From: Variovorax flavidus
Lineage (GTDB): Bacteria; Pseudomonadota; Gammaproteobacteria; Burkholderiales; Burkholderiaceae_C
Reading direction: 5' to 3'
Assembly: GCF_030317145.1 (NCBI RefSeq)
Contig: NZ_JASZYE010000005.1
Location: forward strand, 310,001 to 374,000
Length of the DNA: 64,000 nucleotides
The notes beneath the pieces were generated by a model. The model saw only the letters and a program-made list of their open reading frames with translations, was not told where the DNA came from and ran no database searches. Of this stretch, positions 40,166-49,940 are shown piece by piece. A program made the position numbers and the translations under genes. How positions within the stretch are numbered: position 1 is the stretch's first letter; every line of letters begins with the position of its first letter.

Positions 40166-43009
40166 ATGCTCTTTCGCAGACGCACCTCCGATTCTCCGAC
40201 GAAAGCGCCGTTAACGAGTTCCTTATCGCGGCCAGACAATAGGCACGGCCGCACAAAGATGCTGCTTCGAGCCCTGAGGCCCGATGGCTTAGACGAACGA
40301 ATTCGCATCAAAGAGTCCATCGCAAGGCGCGTCCGACAGATTTTTCGGCCGAACAAGCTCGTCGAAGAAATTCAAACCTACGCGGAATGGATTGAACAGT
40401 TCGACGAATTGAATTCCAATGACCTGGAATTAATTGCTACGCATATCGAACAGCGTCGCCCTCCCGAGCTACTCGTCATCTGGTTTCTGATGGGAGCTGG
40501 TACTCCCGCAATCCACGACGCCGTACAAAGCCTGGCGGCACAGCTCTGCGGCAACTGGCGCGCAATATTGGTCACCGACGAGCCGCAATCCTCGTCACTG
40601 CTCCCGTACTCTGACACCGAGGGTCATCTTCCGGTGGTGATCGTTCGGTCAAAATCCGATATTGCGCCCCTGGCGCAAGCTGGCACGCCCTGTCTCCTTA
40701 TCAATGGCGCTGGCAGATTAGCCAAGCACGCGACCTACATGTTTGGCGTGGAACTCGACGATGCGCGCTCATCCATCTATTGCGACGAAGACATCATCGA
40801 CGACTCGAAACGCATAGCCCCGCGTTTCGCACCGAAATTTTCGCCCGAATTTCCGGCCGTAAAAAGCGTCATGCTGGTTCTGCTGACGAATTCGATTCTC
40901 GCGCATTTATCCGATCTCGCATCACCTGAAATCAATTTGACCAAGGTCGCCCTCGACGGCTACTTTGGAGCAGGAATTGAATCACGTCATATTCCGTTCA
41001 TACTATTCAGCGCGACGGCAAAATTGGACACCCCCATCGAGGAAGAACAATCATTCATTGCTTTTGCACCCGAAAGACTTGTTGCGCGTCCCAAGGTCAC
41101 GATAGTCATTCCAACTCGCGACAGGCTCGACTTTCTCGAGCCCTGCATAACCAGCATTTTGGAAAAAACAGATTATCCTCGTACTAGTTTTGAAATAGTA
41201 GTTGTCGATAATGGGTCCACAGACCCGGACGTGCTGAAGTTCCTGAGCCAGAGACAGGAATGCGGGGACATCCGTGTGATTCGAGATGCGCGAGAGTTCA
41301 ACTATTCTCGCCTGAATAACCACGCCGCCATTCAGACAGAAGGCGATTTACTCGCCTTCGTAAACAATGATGTAGTCGTGGTGGATCCCTTGTGGCTGCA
41401 GCGGCTTTCTTTGTACGCCATGCAACCTGGCGTTGGTGCAGTTGGCTCCAAGCTGCTGTACCCAGACCTGACAGTTCAGCATGGCGGCATCGTTCTTGGC
41501 ATCCAGGGAGTCGTCGCCCACGCGCACCTCCATTTGGCGGCAGATGCCCCAGGCTACATGGGCCTGAACAACGCGACTCGCGCAATCTCGGCTGTTACCG
41601 GCGCCTGTCTTGTCATCAAGCGAAGCACCTTCAACGCTGTTGGCGGGTTTGATGAAAATCTATCGGTCGCGTTCAGCGATGTACTGCTCTGTATTGCGGC
41701 CGGGGAACTGGGTCTTCGCAATATCTATGTCGGCCAAAGCGCAACGATTCACTTCGAATCGAAAACGCGCGGCTACGATGACACGGACGCCAAACGACAA
41801 CTCTTTCAACAGGAGGCACGCTATGCGCGCCGGAAGGCTCGCCTCCTTTTCAAGGAGGACCCTTACTACAACGAGAACCTGAGCCTGGAGAAGACTTACG
41901 AGTTAGGCTTCCCTCCCCGCGCGGAAAAGCCCTGGCACAGGTTTCGCCGCCAGACAACGCGCCGCCTTCGAATCTTCATGCTGAGCAGCACGCATCAAGT
42001 TGGGCATGGTGTGGCCGTTGTAGTCGACATTCAAGCCCGCTACCTCGCAGCACTCGGTCACACCATATATATTGGCGGCCCGAGTCAAGCCAATGAATTC
42101 CCGTACCCCAATTGCATTCGCGTTCCGCTGAATACGCCCAAAGACGCAGCGATCTTCGCAAATAAAAACGGTATTGACTGCATAGTCATGCACACACCCC
42201 CGTTTTACTCGACAACACGCTGGCTCGGAGCATCCGTCAAGACGCTCGCATACGACTACGGAGAGCCCAATCCTGATTTTTTTCCGGATGCCGCAGCGAG
42301 AAGAATTCAAATTCAGGAAAAATCGTTTTGCATAGAAATGGCCGACGCTTGCTATGCCATTTCACGAGCCGTAAAAGATGAGGCACAGCGTGAAGACATG
42401 GGGATCATTCCCTTGGGCAACTCGCATTTGGCTCAATGGAGCGACGCGATGCTTGATCGAAGGGCATCCAGGAGGAGCGCGCTTGGCTTCGACGGCCAGA
42501 TCGTCATTCTCAATGTATGCCGATTTCACGCGAGCGAGCGGCTGTATAAAGGTGTCGATCAATACTGCGAATTGCTGTCCACGCTCAAGAGAATGACTCA
42601 AGAGCACAAACGCGATATTGTCTTTGTACTGGCAGGTAAAGGGACCGACGCCGATGTGAGGAAAATGACCGATGCCGGCCTCAGAGTGTTTGCCAATATA
42701 AGCGACGAAGAGCTCGTTGACCTGTATTGCTGCGCTGACATTTACGCAAATTTCTCCCGTTGGGAGGGTTACAATCTCGGAATCGGCCAAGCACTGGCGA
42801 TGGGACTTCCCGTTATTGCCTCGGACATTCCGGCACACCGCGCGTTCGACGTTTTTGTATCAAATCGTACCGAAGTCGCGGCGCAAGAATTGCTTAGACT
42901 CACCGATGCGCCTGCGTCTCGAGTGGCGCGCGTAACGGACTGGATCGAACCCTTGGAGATACTCTCTGAAGTGATCGACGAGCTCAACTTTCCGGGCCGC
43001 ACTGTTTAA
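40166..43009 (+). CDS. Multidomain glycosyltransferase (GT2 plus GT4), 947 aa
   Basis: Large fusion. Residues about 100-295 look like a degenerate GT-A domain (SSIYCDEDIIDDS at 202-214). A full GT2 domain covers about 309-560 (KVTIVIPTRDRLDFLEPCI; FVNNDVVVVDP at 398-408; GGFDENLSVAFSDV). A GT-B/GT4 domain covers about 600-935 (LRIFMLSSTHQVGHGVAVV; RFHASERLYKGVDQ; SRWEGYNLGIGQALAMG). In the GT4 EX7E motif the first Glu (866) is kept but the second is Gln (874). It probably adds two or more sugars per repeat unit. Codon use is more A/T-rich than flanking genes. Confidence 0.85.
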   Translation: MLFRRRTSDSPTKAPLTSSLSRPDNRHGRTKMLLRALRPDGLDERIRIKESIARRVRQIFRPNKLVEEIQTYAEWIEQFDELNSNDLELIATHIEQRRPPELLVIWFLMGAGTPAIHDAVQSLAAQLCGNWRAILVTDEPQSSSLLPYSDTEGHLPVVIVRSKSDIAPLAQAGTPCLLINGAGRLAKHATYMFGVELDDARSSIYCDEDIIDDSKRIAPRFAPKFSPEFPAVKSVMLVLLTNSILAHLSDLASPEINLTKVALDGYFGAGIESRHIPFILFSATAKLDTPIEEEQSFIAFAPERLVARPKVTIVIPTRDRLDFLEPCITSILEKTDYPRTSFEIVVVDNGSTDPDVLKFLSQRQECGDIRVIRDAREFNYSRLNNHAAIQTEGDLLAFVNNDVVVVDPLWLQRLSLYAMQPGVGAVGSKLLYPDLTVQHGGIVLGIQGVVAHAHLHLAADAPGYMGLNNATRAISAVTGACLVIKRSTFNAVGGFDENLSVAFSDVLLCIAAGELGLRNIYVGQSATIHFESKTRGYDDTDAKRQLFQQEARYARRKARLLFKEDPYYNENLSLEKTYELGFPPRAEKPWHRFRRQTTRRLRIFMLSSTHQVGHGVAVVVDIQARYLAALGHTIYIGGPSQANEFPYPNCIRVPLNTPKDAAIFANKNGIDCIVMHTPPFYSTTRWLGASVKTLAYDYGEPNPDFFPDAAARRIQIQEKSFCIEMADACYAISRAVKDEAQREDMGIIPLGNSHLAQWSDAMLDRRASRRSALGFDGQIVILNVCRFHASERLYKGVDQYCELLSTLKRMTQEHKRDIVFVLAGKGTDADVRKMTDAGLRVFANISDEELVDLYCCADIYANFSRWEGYNLGIGQALAMGLPVIASDIPAHRAFDVFVSNRTEVAAQELLRLTDAPASRVARVTDWIEPLEILSEVIDELNFPGRTV

Positions 43010-43040
43010 ACTCGGTTCTTTTTTTCGCAACGGGGAAATC

Positions 43041-44081
43041 ATGACTAAAAAGCGCGCTGTAGTGACTGGAATCACAGGGCAAGACGGAGCCTATCTGGCA
43101 GAGCTGCTGCTGGAAAAAGGCTATACGGTCTTCGGCACTTACCGCCGAACCAGCTCTGTGAATTTTTGGCGTATAGAAGAGCTTGGCATTCAAAACCACC
43201 CAGAATTGAAGCTGGTCGAGTACGATTTGACGGATCTCGGAAGCTCCATCAGTCTCATCAAAGACGCTGCTCCCGACGAGGTTTATAACCTCGCGGCACA
43301 AAGCTTTGTCGGGGTGAGCTTCAATCAGCCGGATGCGACTGCGCAAATCACTGGCATGGGCGCATTGCATTTGCTCGAAGCGATACGACTCATCGATCGA
43401 AACATCCGCTTCTATCAGGCATCCACGTCGGAGATGTTCGGCAAAGTTCAAGCGATCCCTCAGGTCGAAGAAACTCCCTTTTATCCGCGCAGTCCCTACG
43501 GTGTCGCCAAGCTTTTTGCGCACTGGATGACCATCAATTACCGCGAGAGCTATGGAATCTTCGGCTGCAGCGGAATACTTTTCAATCACGAAAGTCCATT
43601 GCGCGGCCGCGAGTTTGTGACACGCAAGATCACAGATTCGGTTGCGAAAATCAAGTTGGGTAAGCTTGACGTACTTGAACTCGGCAACTTGAGCGCGAAG
43701 CGAGATTGGGGCTACGCCAAGGAATATGTCGAGGGAATGTGGCGGATGCTGCAGGCCGACGAAGCCGATACGTTTATCCTCGCCACCAATCGCACCGAGA
43801 CAGTACGCGATTTCGTCGACATGGCATTTAAGGCAGCAGGTTACGAACTCCGTTTTCAGGGCACCGAACAAGCCGAAGTCGGTGTTGACGTGAAGACGGG
43901 CAAGACCTTGGTTCGCGTGAATCCGAAATACTATCGTCCGGCAGAAGTCGACCTGTTGATCGGAAATCCCGCGCGCGCGAAGCAAAAGCTTGGGTGGGAG
44001 CCTGCCACTACTCTCGAGCAATTGTGCACGATGATGGTTCGCGCCGATTTGCATCGCAACGCTATAGACCGTTCCTTTTGA
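43041..44081 (+). CDS. gmd: GDP-mannose 4,6-dehydratase
   Basis: 346-aa extended SDR converting GDP-D-mannose to GDP-4-keto-6-deoxy-D-mannose. NADP loop VTGITGQDGAYLAELLLEKG at residues 8-27; RRTSSVNFWRIEELG resembles the shorter bacterial Gmd of A-band loci more than the E. coli colanic-acid enzyme. Catalytic residues are in STSEMFGK (Ser/Thr, Glu) and SPYGVAKLFAHW (Tyr-x-x-x-Lys). NHESPLRGREFVTRKIT and RDWGYAKEYVEGMW are standard Gmd motifs. It uses the product of ManC. No reductase (rmd or fcl) is present in the window to finish GDP-rhamnose or GDP-fucose. Confidence 0.93.
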   Translation: MTKKRAVVTGITGQDGAYLAELLLEKGYTVFGTYRRTSSVNFWRIEELGIQNHPELKLVEYDLTDLGSSISLIKDAAPDEVYNLAAQSFVGVSFNQPDATAQITGMGALHLLEAIRLIDRNIRFYQASTSEMFGKVQAIPQVEETPFYPRSPYGVAKLFAHWMTINYRESYGIFGCSGILFNHESPLRGREFVTRKITDSVAKIKLGKLDVLELGNLSAKRDWGYAKEYVEGMWRMLQADEADTFILATNRTETVRDFVDMAFKAAGYELRFQGTEQAEVGVDVKTGKTLVRVNPKYYRPAEVDLLIGNPARAKQKLGWEPATTLEQLCTMMVRADLHRNAIDRSF

Positions 44082-44117
44082 TTCGATGCCGATGCAACCA
44101 GGTTAATCAGGAGCACC

Positions 44118-47100
44118 ATGGACTTCACCGGAGAGCGCTTCGTTCCACACGTAGAGGGCGATATCCAACTGGAGCACATGCATCGATATCTGGCCGCGCG
44201 TCGACTCGTGACCGGCAAGAGGGTATTGGACATCGCGTCCGGTGAGGGATACGGTTCCGCCATCCTTGCAGAATGCGCGGCCACCGTCATTGGTGTCGAC
44301 ATAGACGAGCCATCTGTCAGGCACGCGCAATCTGCGTATCGCAGGTCGAATCTGAGTTTCGTTCAGGGCGATGCAACTGCGGTACCAGTTGAGGATTCGA
44401 GCATCGACGTAATTGTCAGCTTTGAAACCATCGAACACTTGAAGGGCCATCGACAAATGATGGCCGAGTTCAAGCGCGTTCTCGTACCCGGTGGGATTTT
44501 AGTACTCTCGTCGCCGGACCGGCACGAGTATTCAGATGTACCCGGATTCCACAACCCGTACCATGTGCGGGAACTGTATTTGTCCGAATTGCAGGCACTG
44601 CTCTCGGAGCACTTTCGCGATCACACGATATACGGGCAGCGCGTACTCAGTGCTTCAGTAATCGCACCTACGCGTGAAAAGCCAGCGACCTTCATCGGGT
44701 TCAGGGACGATGAATCGGGAAGCGCGATAGAAGGCATTGGACTGCCTAATCCGGTCTACTTCGTTGCGGTTGCTTCGGATGGACCATTGCCCGATCTGCC
44801 AGCTGGCATATTCGTTCCTCGCCGCCCGCCGCATATGCGGGACATCGACTACCTGAAAACAGAACTAGAAAACCAGCAGCGCGCGGTAGCCCAGGGATCC
44901 CAACGTGAAACTGAGTTAAAAGACGCTGCTCAGGAATGCACGCGGGCTCTCGAACAATCATTGAGCAAGATGACTGCGGAAGCAGACAATCTCCGCGGGG
45001 AATTAGTGCTGGCTCAGAAGAATTTGGACGAAAAGCAAAGTGAATTGCAAACTGCGAATGAGGCATCTAAAGAACTCAACGCAAAGCTGGCTGGTTTGAA
45101 CGAGGCAGTTCATCTGCTAAATGACGAAATGTCGACCCTGCAAGGTCGCTACGAGCAAGTGGAACTCGATCGGGCAGGAGCGCTGCGTAGCGTCGATGAA
45201 ATACGGGCGTCTCGCTCATGGCGCATTACATTTCCACTGAGAAAATTAGGAACAGAATTGAGAAGAGTCAAGAGAGCCGGCTACTACTATTCCGCAGCCA
45301 TCTTCCGCCTTGGCTACAAAGTATTGCCGATTCCGCAGAACGCCAAATTTCGCCTGAAGCATTATTTATTCACTTATTTTGGATATTTATTCGCTTCTAC
45401 GGGAGCGTATTCCCGCTGGAAGTCTGATCTCAGCTCAAAGGGTCCGAACCGAATCGGGGGTCGGGTGACCAGAGCGACTTCTTCCGACGAAATGGCTCCC
45501 GCCAACGGGCACTGGGAGTGGGACGCCTATCGTCGTGTGCGCGAGCGCATTCAAAGCGGACTTTCTGAACGTCGTGCTGCGCTGCGACACGCACCTCGTT
45601 CGATCATTTCAGTGACTGGGCAAGACCCCTCAGTGGTCGCGGGCCGAATTGTGTTGCCCTCGTCCGGCGGCTCGCCGGAAGTTTCTGTGGTTATTCCCGT
45701 GTTCAATAATCTCACTGCCACTCTGGAGTGCCTGCTGTCCATAGCGGCGTCCGAGGAGCAGGTGAGCTACGAAGTCATCGTGGCCAACGATGCCTCGAGC
45801 GACCGGACCAAAGAAGTGCTTTCGGGAGTGCCTCACCTTCGCCTGGTGAACCAATCCGAGAACCTAGGCTTCTTGCGCAACTGCAATGACGCTGCACAGG
45901 CTGCGCGCGGCCGCTGCATCGTCTTTCTGAACAACGACGCGCAGGTGTCCTCCGGATGGCTCACGGCGCTTTCCAAGGCATTGGCCGAGCCCGGCGTCGG
46001 CGCGGTCGGGCCGCGCGTCGTGTACCCGAACGGTGCCTTGCAGGAAGCCGGGGTCCGCATTAAACGCCAAGGGGCCGTGGAGATGATTGGGCTCAATGAA
46101 AGCCCAGAGGATCGTCGATGGTCCTATCCACGCGACGTCGACTATGTTTCGGGGGCATGCCTGATGCTGAGCGCGTCCTTGTTCCGCGAGCTCGGCGGGT
46201 TTGCGGACGAACTGGCGCCTGCTTACTGCGAAGACCTCGACCTCTGTCTTCGAATCCTGGATCGTGACCTCTCCATCCGCTATGTGCCAGAGGTTGAAGT
46301 TGTGCATCATTTGAGCCAGACGTTTGCTGCGCTCGGCGACCAGTACAAGCGCGGACTGATCACCAAGAACATGCAGCGCGTTTCGGAGCGACACCAGGCG
46401 AAGCTGGATTCACTTGACGACGTGCGGGTCATCGCGTTCTACCTTCCGCAATTTCATCCCATTCCAGAGAACGATCTGTGGTGGGGACCTGGATTTACCG
46501 AATGGACGAACGTCGCCAAGGCGCAGCCCAGCTATGTCGGTCACTATCAACCACGCCAACCCGCTGATCTCGGGTTCTACGATTTGCGGCTGAATGAGGT
46601 CATGGATGCCCAGTGGGCGCTCGCGGATCGCTACGGGATCGACGGCTTCTGTTATTACTACTATTGGTTCGATGGCCACCGCCTTCTGGAGCGGCCTCTG
46701 AATCGCCTGTTGGACCCGAGCGCTCCAGCCCATCCTTTCTGCCTTTCGTGGGCCAATGAAAATTGGACTCGTCGATGGGACGGGCAGGACCAGGAAATTC
46801 TGATGGCACAACAGCATTCGCCAGAAGACGATCTCAGCGTTATCCGGGATATCGCCCGTTACATGCGTCACCCGGCCTACATTCGAATTCAGGGGAAACC
46901 GATGCTGTTGGTTTACCGAACTGATCTTTTCCCCGACTTCGCGCAAACCGCCAAGATCTGGCGCGATGAATGCCTCCGTCTCGGCATTGGAGAAATTCAT
47001 CTCGTGATGACAGAGTCGTTCCGCTTCGCAGGGTCCAATGTTCACCCGTCCCACTACGGGTGCGACGCATCCGTCGAATTCCCTGCTCATAGCATGCCGG

Positions 47101-47489
47101 AGATTCGCCCACCCAAAGGTGAGATACTGAATCCGGAATTTGCGGGTCACGTCGCAGATTACGAAGATGCAGCCTATCGTTTCGCCACACGCGAACACCC
47201 AGGTCACACCCGCTATCGCACGGTCATGCCGGGCTGGGACAATACCCCGCGTCGCAAGAACAACGGCTTTGTGCTCGAAAACTCGACCCCAGGCGCCTTT
47301 CAGGCATGGCTGGAGACAGCCATCGAGGAAACCAAGCGTGATTTGCACGGTTCCAATCGCTTGGTATTTGTCAACGCCTGGAATGAATGGGCAGAAGGGG
47401 CATATCTGGAGCCCGATCGCAGATTTGGACACGCCTATCTACAGGCGGTACGAAATGCCCGCGACGCGGCTCATTTGATCGATCGCTAG
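44118..47489 (+). CDS. Methyltransferase / coiled coil / GT2 / WbsX-like fusion protein, 1123 aa
   Basis: Four-part protein. Residues 1-180: class I SAM methyltransferase (KRVLDIASGEGYGSAIL at 34-50; FVQGDATAVPVEDSS). About 243-360: long heptad-rich coiled coil, followed by SRSWRITFPLRKL. About 520-745: GT2 domain (VSVVIPVFNNLTATLE; FLNNDAQVSSG at 603-613; YCEDLDLC). About 768-1110: WbsX-like domain (GH99-related; IAFYLPQFHPIPENDLWW; SWANENWTRRW; NAWNEWAEGAYLEP). The layout suggests both sugar addition and end modification; a methyltransferase with coiled coil recalls the WbdD-type chain-length ruler. Cytoplasmic, in the core of the A/T-rich cassette. Domain calls are firm, the ruler role inferred. 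Confidence 0.86.
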   Translation: MDFTGERFVPHVEGDIQLEHMHRYLAARRLVTGKRVLDIASGEGYGSAILAECAATVIGVDIDEPSVRHAQSAYRRSNLSFVQGDATAVPVEDSSIDVIVSFETIEHLKGHRQMMAEFKRVLVPGGILVLSSPDRHEYSDVPGFHNPYHVRELYLSELQALLSEHFRDHTIYGQRVLSASVIAPTREKPATFIGFRDDESGSAIEGIGLPNPVYFVAVASDGPLPDLPAGIFVPRRPPHMRDIDYLKTELENQQRAVAQGSQRETELKDAAQECTRALEQSLSKMTAEADNLRGELVLAQKNLDEKQSELQTANEASKELNAKLAGLNEAVHLLNDEMSTLQGRYEQVELDRAGALRSVDEIRASRSWRITFPLRKLGTELRRVKRAGYYYSAAIFRLGYKVLPIPQNAKFRLKHYLFTYFGYLFASTGAYSRWKSDLSSKGPNRIGGRVTRATSSDEMAPANGHWEWDAYRRVRERIQSGLSERRAALRHAPRSIISVTGQDPSVVAGRIVLPSSGGSPEVSVVIPVFNNLTATLECLLSIAASEEQVSYEVIVANDASSDRTKEVLSGVPHLRLVNQSENLGFLRNCNDAAQAARGRCIVFLNNDAQVSSGWLTALSKALAEPGVGAVGPRVVYPNGALQEAGVRIKRQGAVEMIGLNESPEDRRWSYPRDVDYVSGACLMLSASLFRELGGFADELAPAYCEDLDLCLRILDRDLSIRYVPEVEVVHHLSQTFAALGDQYKRGLITKNMQRVSERHQAKLDSLDDVRVIAFYLPQFHPIPENDLWWGPGFTEWTNVAKAQPSYVGHYQPRQPADLGFYDLRLNEVMDAQWALADRYGIDGFCYYYYWFDGHRLLERPLNRLLDPSAPAHPFCLSWANENWTRRWDGQDQEILMAQQHSPEDDLSVIRDIARYMRHPAYIRIQGKPMLLVYRTDLFPDFAQTAKIWRDECLRLGIGEIHLVMTESFRFAGSNVHPSHYGCDASVEFPAHSMPEIRPPKGEILNPEFAGHVADYEDAAYRFATREHPGHTRYRTVMPGWDNTPRRKNNGFVLENSTPGAFQAWLETAIEETKRDLHGSNRLVFVNAWNEWAEGAYLEPDRRFGHAYLQAVRNARDAAHLIDR

Positions 47490-47503
47490 GAGGATCACAG
47501 TCT

Positions 47504-48652
47504 ATGAAGCCGATCAAGGCGCAACCGAAAATCACGTTAGTTGGCCATCCCTTCAGTCCCCATGGTACCGGTCGGGCATTGCGGTTGTCGCTGGCTGCCT
47601 GCGAGAGCGCCGGCATCGAAGTCCGGGTGCGTGACGTGTGGAAGCAGAACCCTCCTGAGCCCAGTCATCAGGCGATCACGCCGCTGCTCACAGACACTTA
47701 CGGGGATATCAACCTATTTCATGTCAATGGCGACGAAGTCATTCGTACGCTGGACCACCTTGGGCCTGCGAACGGCCACTTCAACGTAATCTTTCCATTT
47801 TGGGAGCTTCCGCGGTATCCGGACATATGGGCACGCCAGCTTGAAAAATTCGATGAAGTCTGGGCAGCATCGAATTACATCAAGGATATGCTGGGGAGAT
47901 CAGTGAATCGCCCGATAAAACACATGCCCTTGGCCACCGAAATAGACCTCGCCTCTTTTTACGATCGCAAGTATTTCGGCATTCCAGAGAACAGCTACAC
48001 GTTTCTGTTTTTCTTCGACTGCCGCTCTTTCATTGCCCGTAAAAATCCGCAGGCAGCAGTGGCTGCATTTCGGCAATTGATTGCCGCTCGACCGTGGGTA
48101 ACCACACACCTCGTTATCAAAATGCACGGCGCGGAAGCCGCACGCAGCGAGGCACAAGCCCTCTTTGAAAGTGTCGCAGATCTACGCGAGCGCATTCTCA
48201 TACTTCCGGAACGGATGCAGGAATGCGAAGTGCACAATTTGATCCGCTGCTGCGATTCGTTTGTGTCGTTGCACCGCGCCGAAGGTTACGGCCTCGGCCT
48301 TGCTGAAGCCATGTTTTTAGGCCTTCCGTCGATTGGGACCGGGTATTCGGGAAACATGGACTTCATGACCAGCGTCAACTCTGTTCCCGTCGGCTTTTCG
48401 CTCATTGACGTGCCCCCCGAGGCCTATCCGCACTGGGAGCACCAAGAATGGGCCGAACCTAATATCGCCGAGGCCGCCTCGAGAATGATCGACCTTCTGG
48501 ACAATCCAAAGAAGGGGCGCGAACTCGGGAGTAATGCAAGTCGGGATATGAGAGTAAATTTCAGCTACCGGGCCACAGGACAGCGGTATCGGGCCCGGCT
48601 GGAGGAAATTCAATCCGCACACGCCTACGTTCCGATTTCTTTAGAATGTTGA
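47504..48652 (+). CDS. Glycosyltransferase family 4 (GT-B)
   Basis: 382-aa GT-B enzyme from the ATG at 47504, with a strong AGGAGG at 47488-47493 overlapping the end of the previous gene. The N-terminal domain begins KITLVGHPFSPHGTGRALRLSL. The donor-binding C-terminal domain has FLFFFDCRSFIARKNPQAAVAAF, ILILPERM and the EX7E motif intact in LHRAEGYGLGLAEAMFLGLP. LSLRLLI-type membrane segments are absent, so it acts in the cytosol. Mannosyl or rhamnosyl transfer is plausible given the sugars made here, but cannot be assigned. Confidence 0.87.
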   Translation: MKPIKAQPKITLVGHPFSPHGTGRALRLSLAACESAGIEVRVRDVWKQNPPEPSHQAITPLLTDTYGDINLFHVNGDEVIRTLDHLGPANGHFNVIFPFWELPRYPDIWARQLEKFDEVWAASNYIKDMLGRSVNRPIKHMPLATEIDLASFYDRKYFGIPENSYTFLFFFDCRSFIARKNPQAAVAAFRQLIAARPWVTTHLVIKMHGAEAARSEAQALFESVADLRERILILPERMQECEVHNLIRCCDSFVSLHRAEGYGLGLAEAMFLGLPSIGTGYSGNMDFMTSVNSVPVGFSLIDVPPEAYPHWEHQEWAEPNIAEAASRMIDLLDNPKKGRELGSNASRDMRVNFSYRATGQRYRARLEEIQSAHAYVPISLEC

Positions 48653-48712
48653 AAGACCCGACCATTGACCGGCCTTTGTTCAAAGTTCGTCTCCGTGAAA
48701 TTTCGGAATTCA

Positions 48713-49909
48713 ATGTCTTTATCTAACACCGCGCTATTCACTGATCAATCAATACCACGCTCCTCGAGCTTCCAGGCGCTGGTGAATTCGTTGGCGACAC
48801 CCAATGGCGGCGAGTGGTCATATCAGCATTCTGTGGCAACCGATCTCGATATAGCCCCGGGAAGACTCGTCCGCAACGTTACCCTTTTTGGCGTGGGTGA
48901 ACCGCATGCCGTGTTTTCCTGCCAAGCCCAAAGGATGGCGGAGGTCACAACAGTCGCTCTTCGTGACGTCCTGTATTCCGGCAATTCGACCGTTGTACAG
49001 AGTCTGAAGCACGGATTCTACGAGCCTAGCGTTCGAGCCATCTGGGCCGGGGGCGGTCCGGCCTTGTTGTCGAAGCTGGAACCGTTCTACTCCCTGAAGA
49101 AAGACCAGGTCACGTTGGTTCCCGCAAATCTGAAATCAGTGGAGTGTATCGACAAAATTGCGATTCCGATCTGCGGAAGCGGATTTCACAATTACGGGCA
49201 CTTCTTCCTCGACGGATTGCCCGCAGCCTTGCAATATAGCCAAGCGCTACCCTCAGGAGAATTCAGACTAGTCGGCAATCATCTCGCTGAATGGCAAAAG
49301 GACATCCTGCATGGACTTGGCCTTCTTCCTTTCTACCATCCCGTGACTTCGCCAGTGCTTTTCTCGAAGGCGATAGTCAGCAATATGCTCGCGCAACATC
49401 TTCCCTACCCGACCCGCAACATTCGACCTGTCTTCGACAAGCTACGCTTCTTACATGGCAGTGCGGAACGGAGAGAAAGGATTGTTTTTCTTTCCCGGCG
49501 CTCGGATACCAGCCGAAGGCTATTGGTCAATCGCCGGGAGGTAGAGGCGGCATTGGAAAATGCCGGAGTTGAGATTCACCACCCCGAACAAATGACCTTG
49601 CAGGAGCAGATTGCCTTGGCATCGTCCAGCCGCTTGATCATTGGAGAATTGGGCGCGGCGATGTGCAACATTGGCTTCTGCGACCCTGGCGCCTCCGTTC
49701 TCGACATTCAACAGGAGGGCTACCCTGATATCTACGTACGCTCCATGTGTCACATCATGGGCTTGAAATGGCATCTTTACGTGGCGGAAGTGGACCATGC
49801 GCGAATGGCGGCGCGAACGGGCGAAACACCCCACTGCATCTTCAGGGTAGATGTTAAAGCCCTCATGGACGCCATCCGCACTATTACAGACCGGGAAAAT
49901 TTGCGCTGA
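48713..49909 (+). CDS. Glycosyltransferase family 61 protein
   Basis: 398-aa protein with a DUF563/GT61 domain. The ATG at 48713 (MSLSNTALFT) is preferred; a TTG at 48665 would extend it by 16 residues. Recognisable parts: VECIDKIAIPICGSGFHNYGHFFLDGLP, with the family Asn-Tyr-x-His-Phe region, IVFLSRRSDTSRRLLVNRREVE, and IIGELGAAMCNIGFCDPGASVLDI, which holds the GT61 active-site loop. GT61 enzymes transfer xylose, GlcNAc or related residues; bacterial members are found in capsule and LPS loci. Last rightward gene of the cassette; an octanucleotide repeat follows. Confidence 0.85.
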   Translation: MSLSNTALFTDQSIPRSSSFQALVNSLATPNGGEWSYQHSVATDLDIAPGRLVRNVTLFGVGEPHAVFSCQAQRMAEVTTVALRDVLYSGNSTVVQSLKHGFYEPSVRAIWAGGGPALLSKLEPFYSLKKDQVTLVPANLKSVECIDKIAIPICGSGFHNYGHFFLDGLPAALQYSQALPSGEFRLVGNHLAEWQKDILHGLGLLPFYHPVTSPVLFSKAIVSNMLAQHLPYPTRNIRPVFDKLRFLHGSAERRERIVFLSRRSDTSRRLLVNRREVEAALENAGVEIHHPEQMTLQEQIALASSSRLIIGELGAAMCNIGFCDPGASVLDIQQEGYPDIYVRSMCHIMGLKWHLYVAEVDHARMAARTGETPHCIFRVDVKALMDAIRTITDRENLR

Positions 49910-49940
49910 CCAGCAACGAGGCCATCATGCGCTAGCTCAC

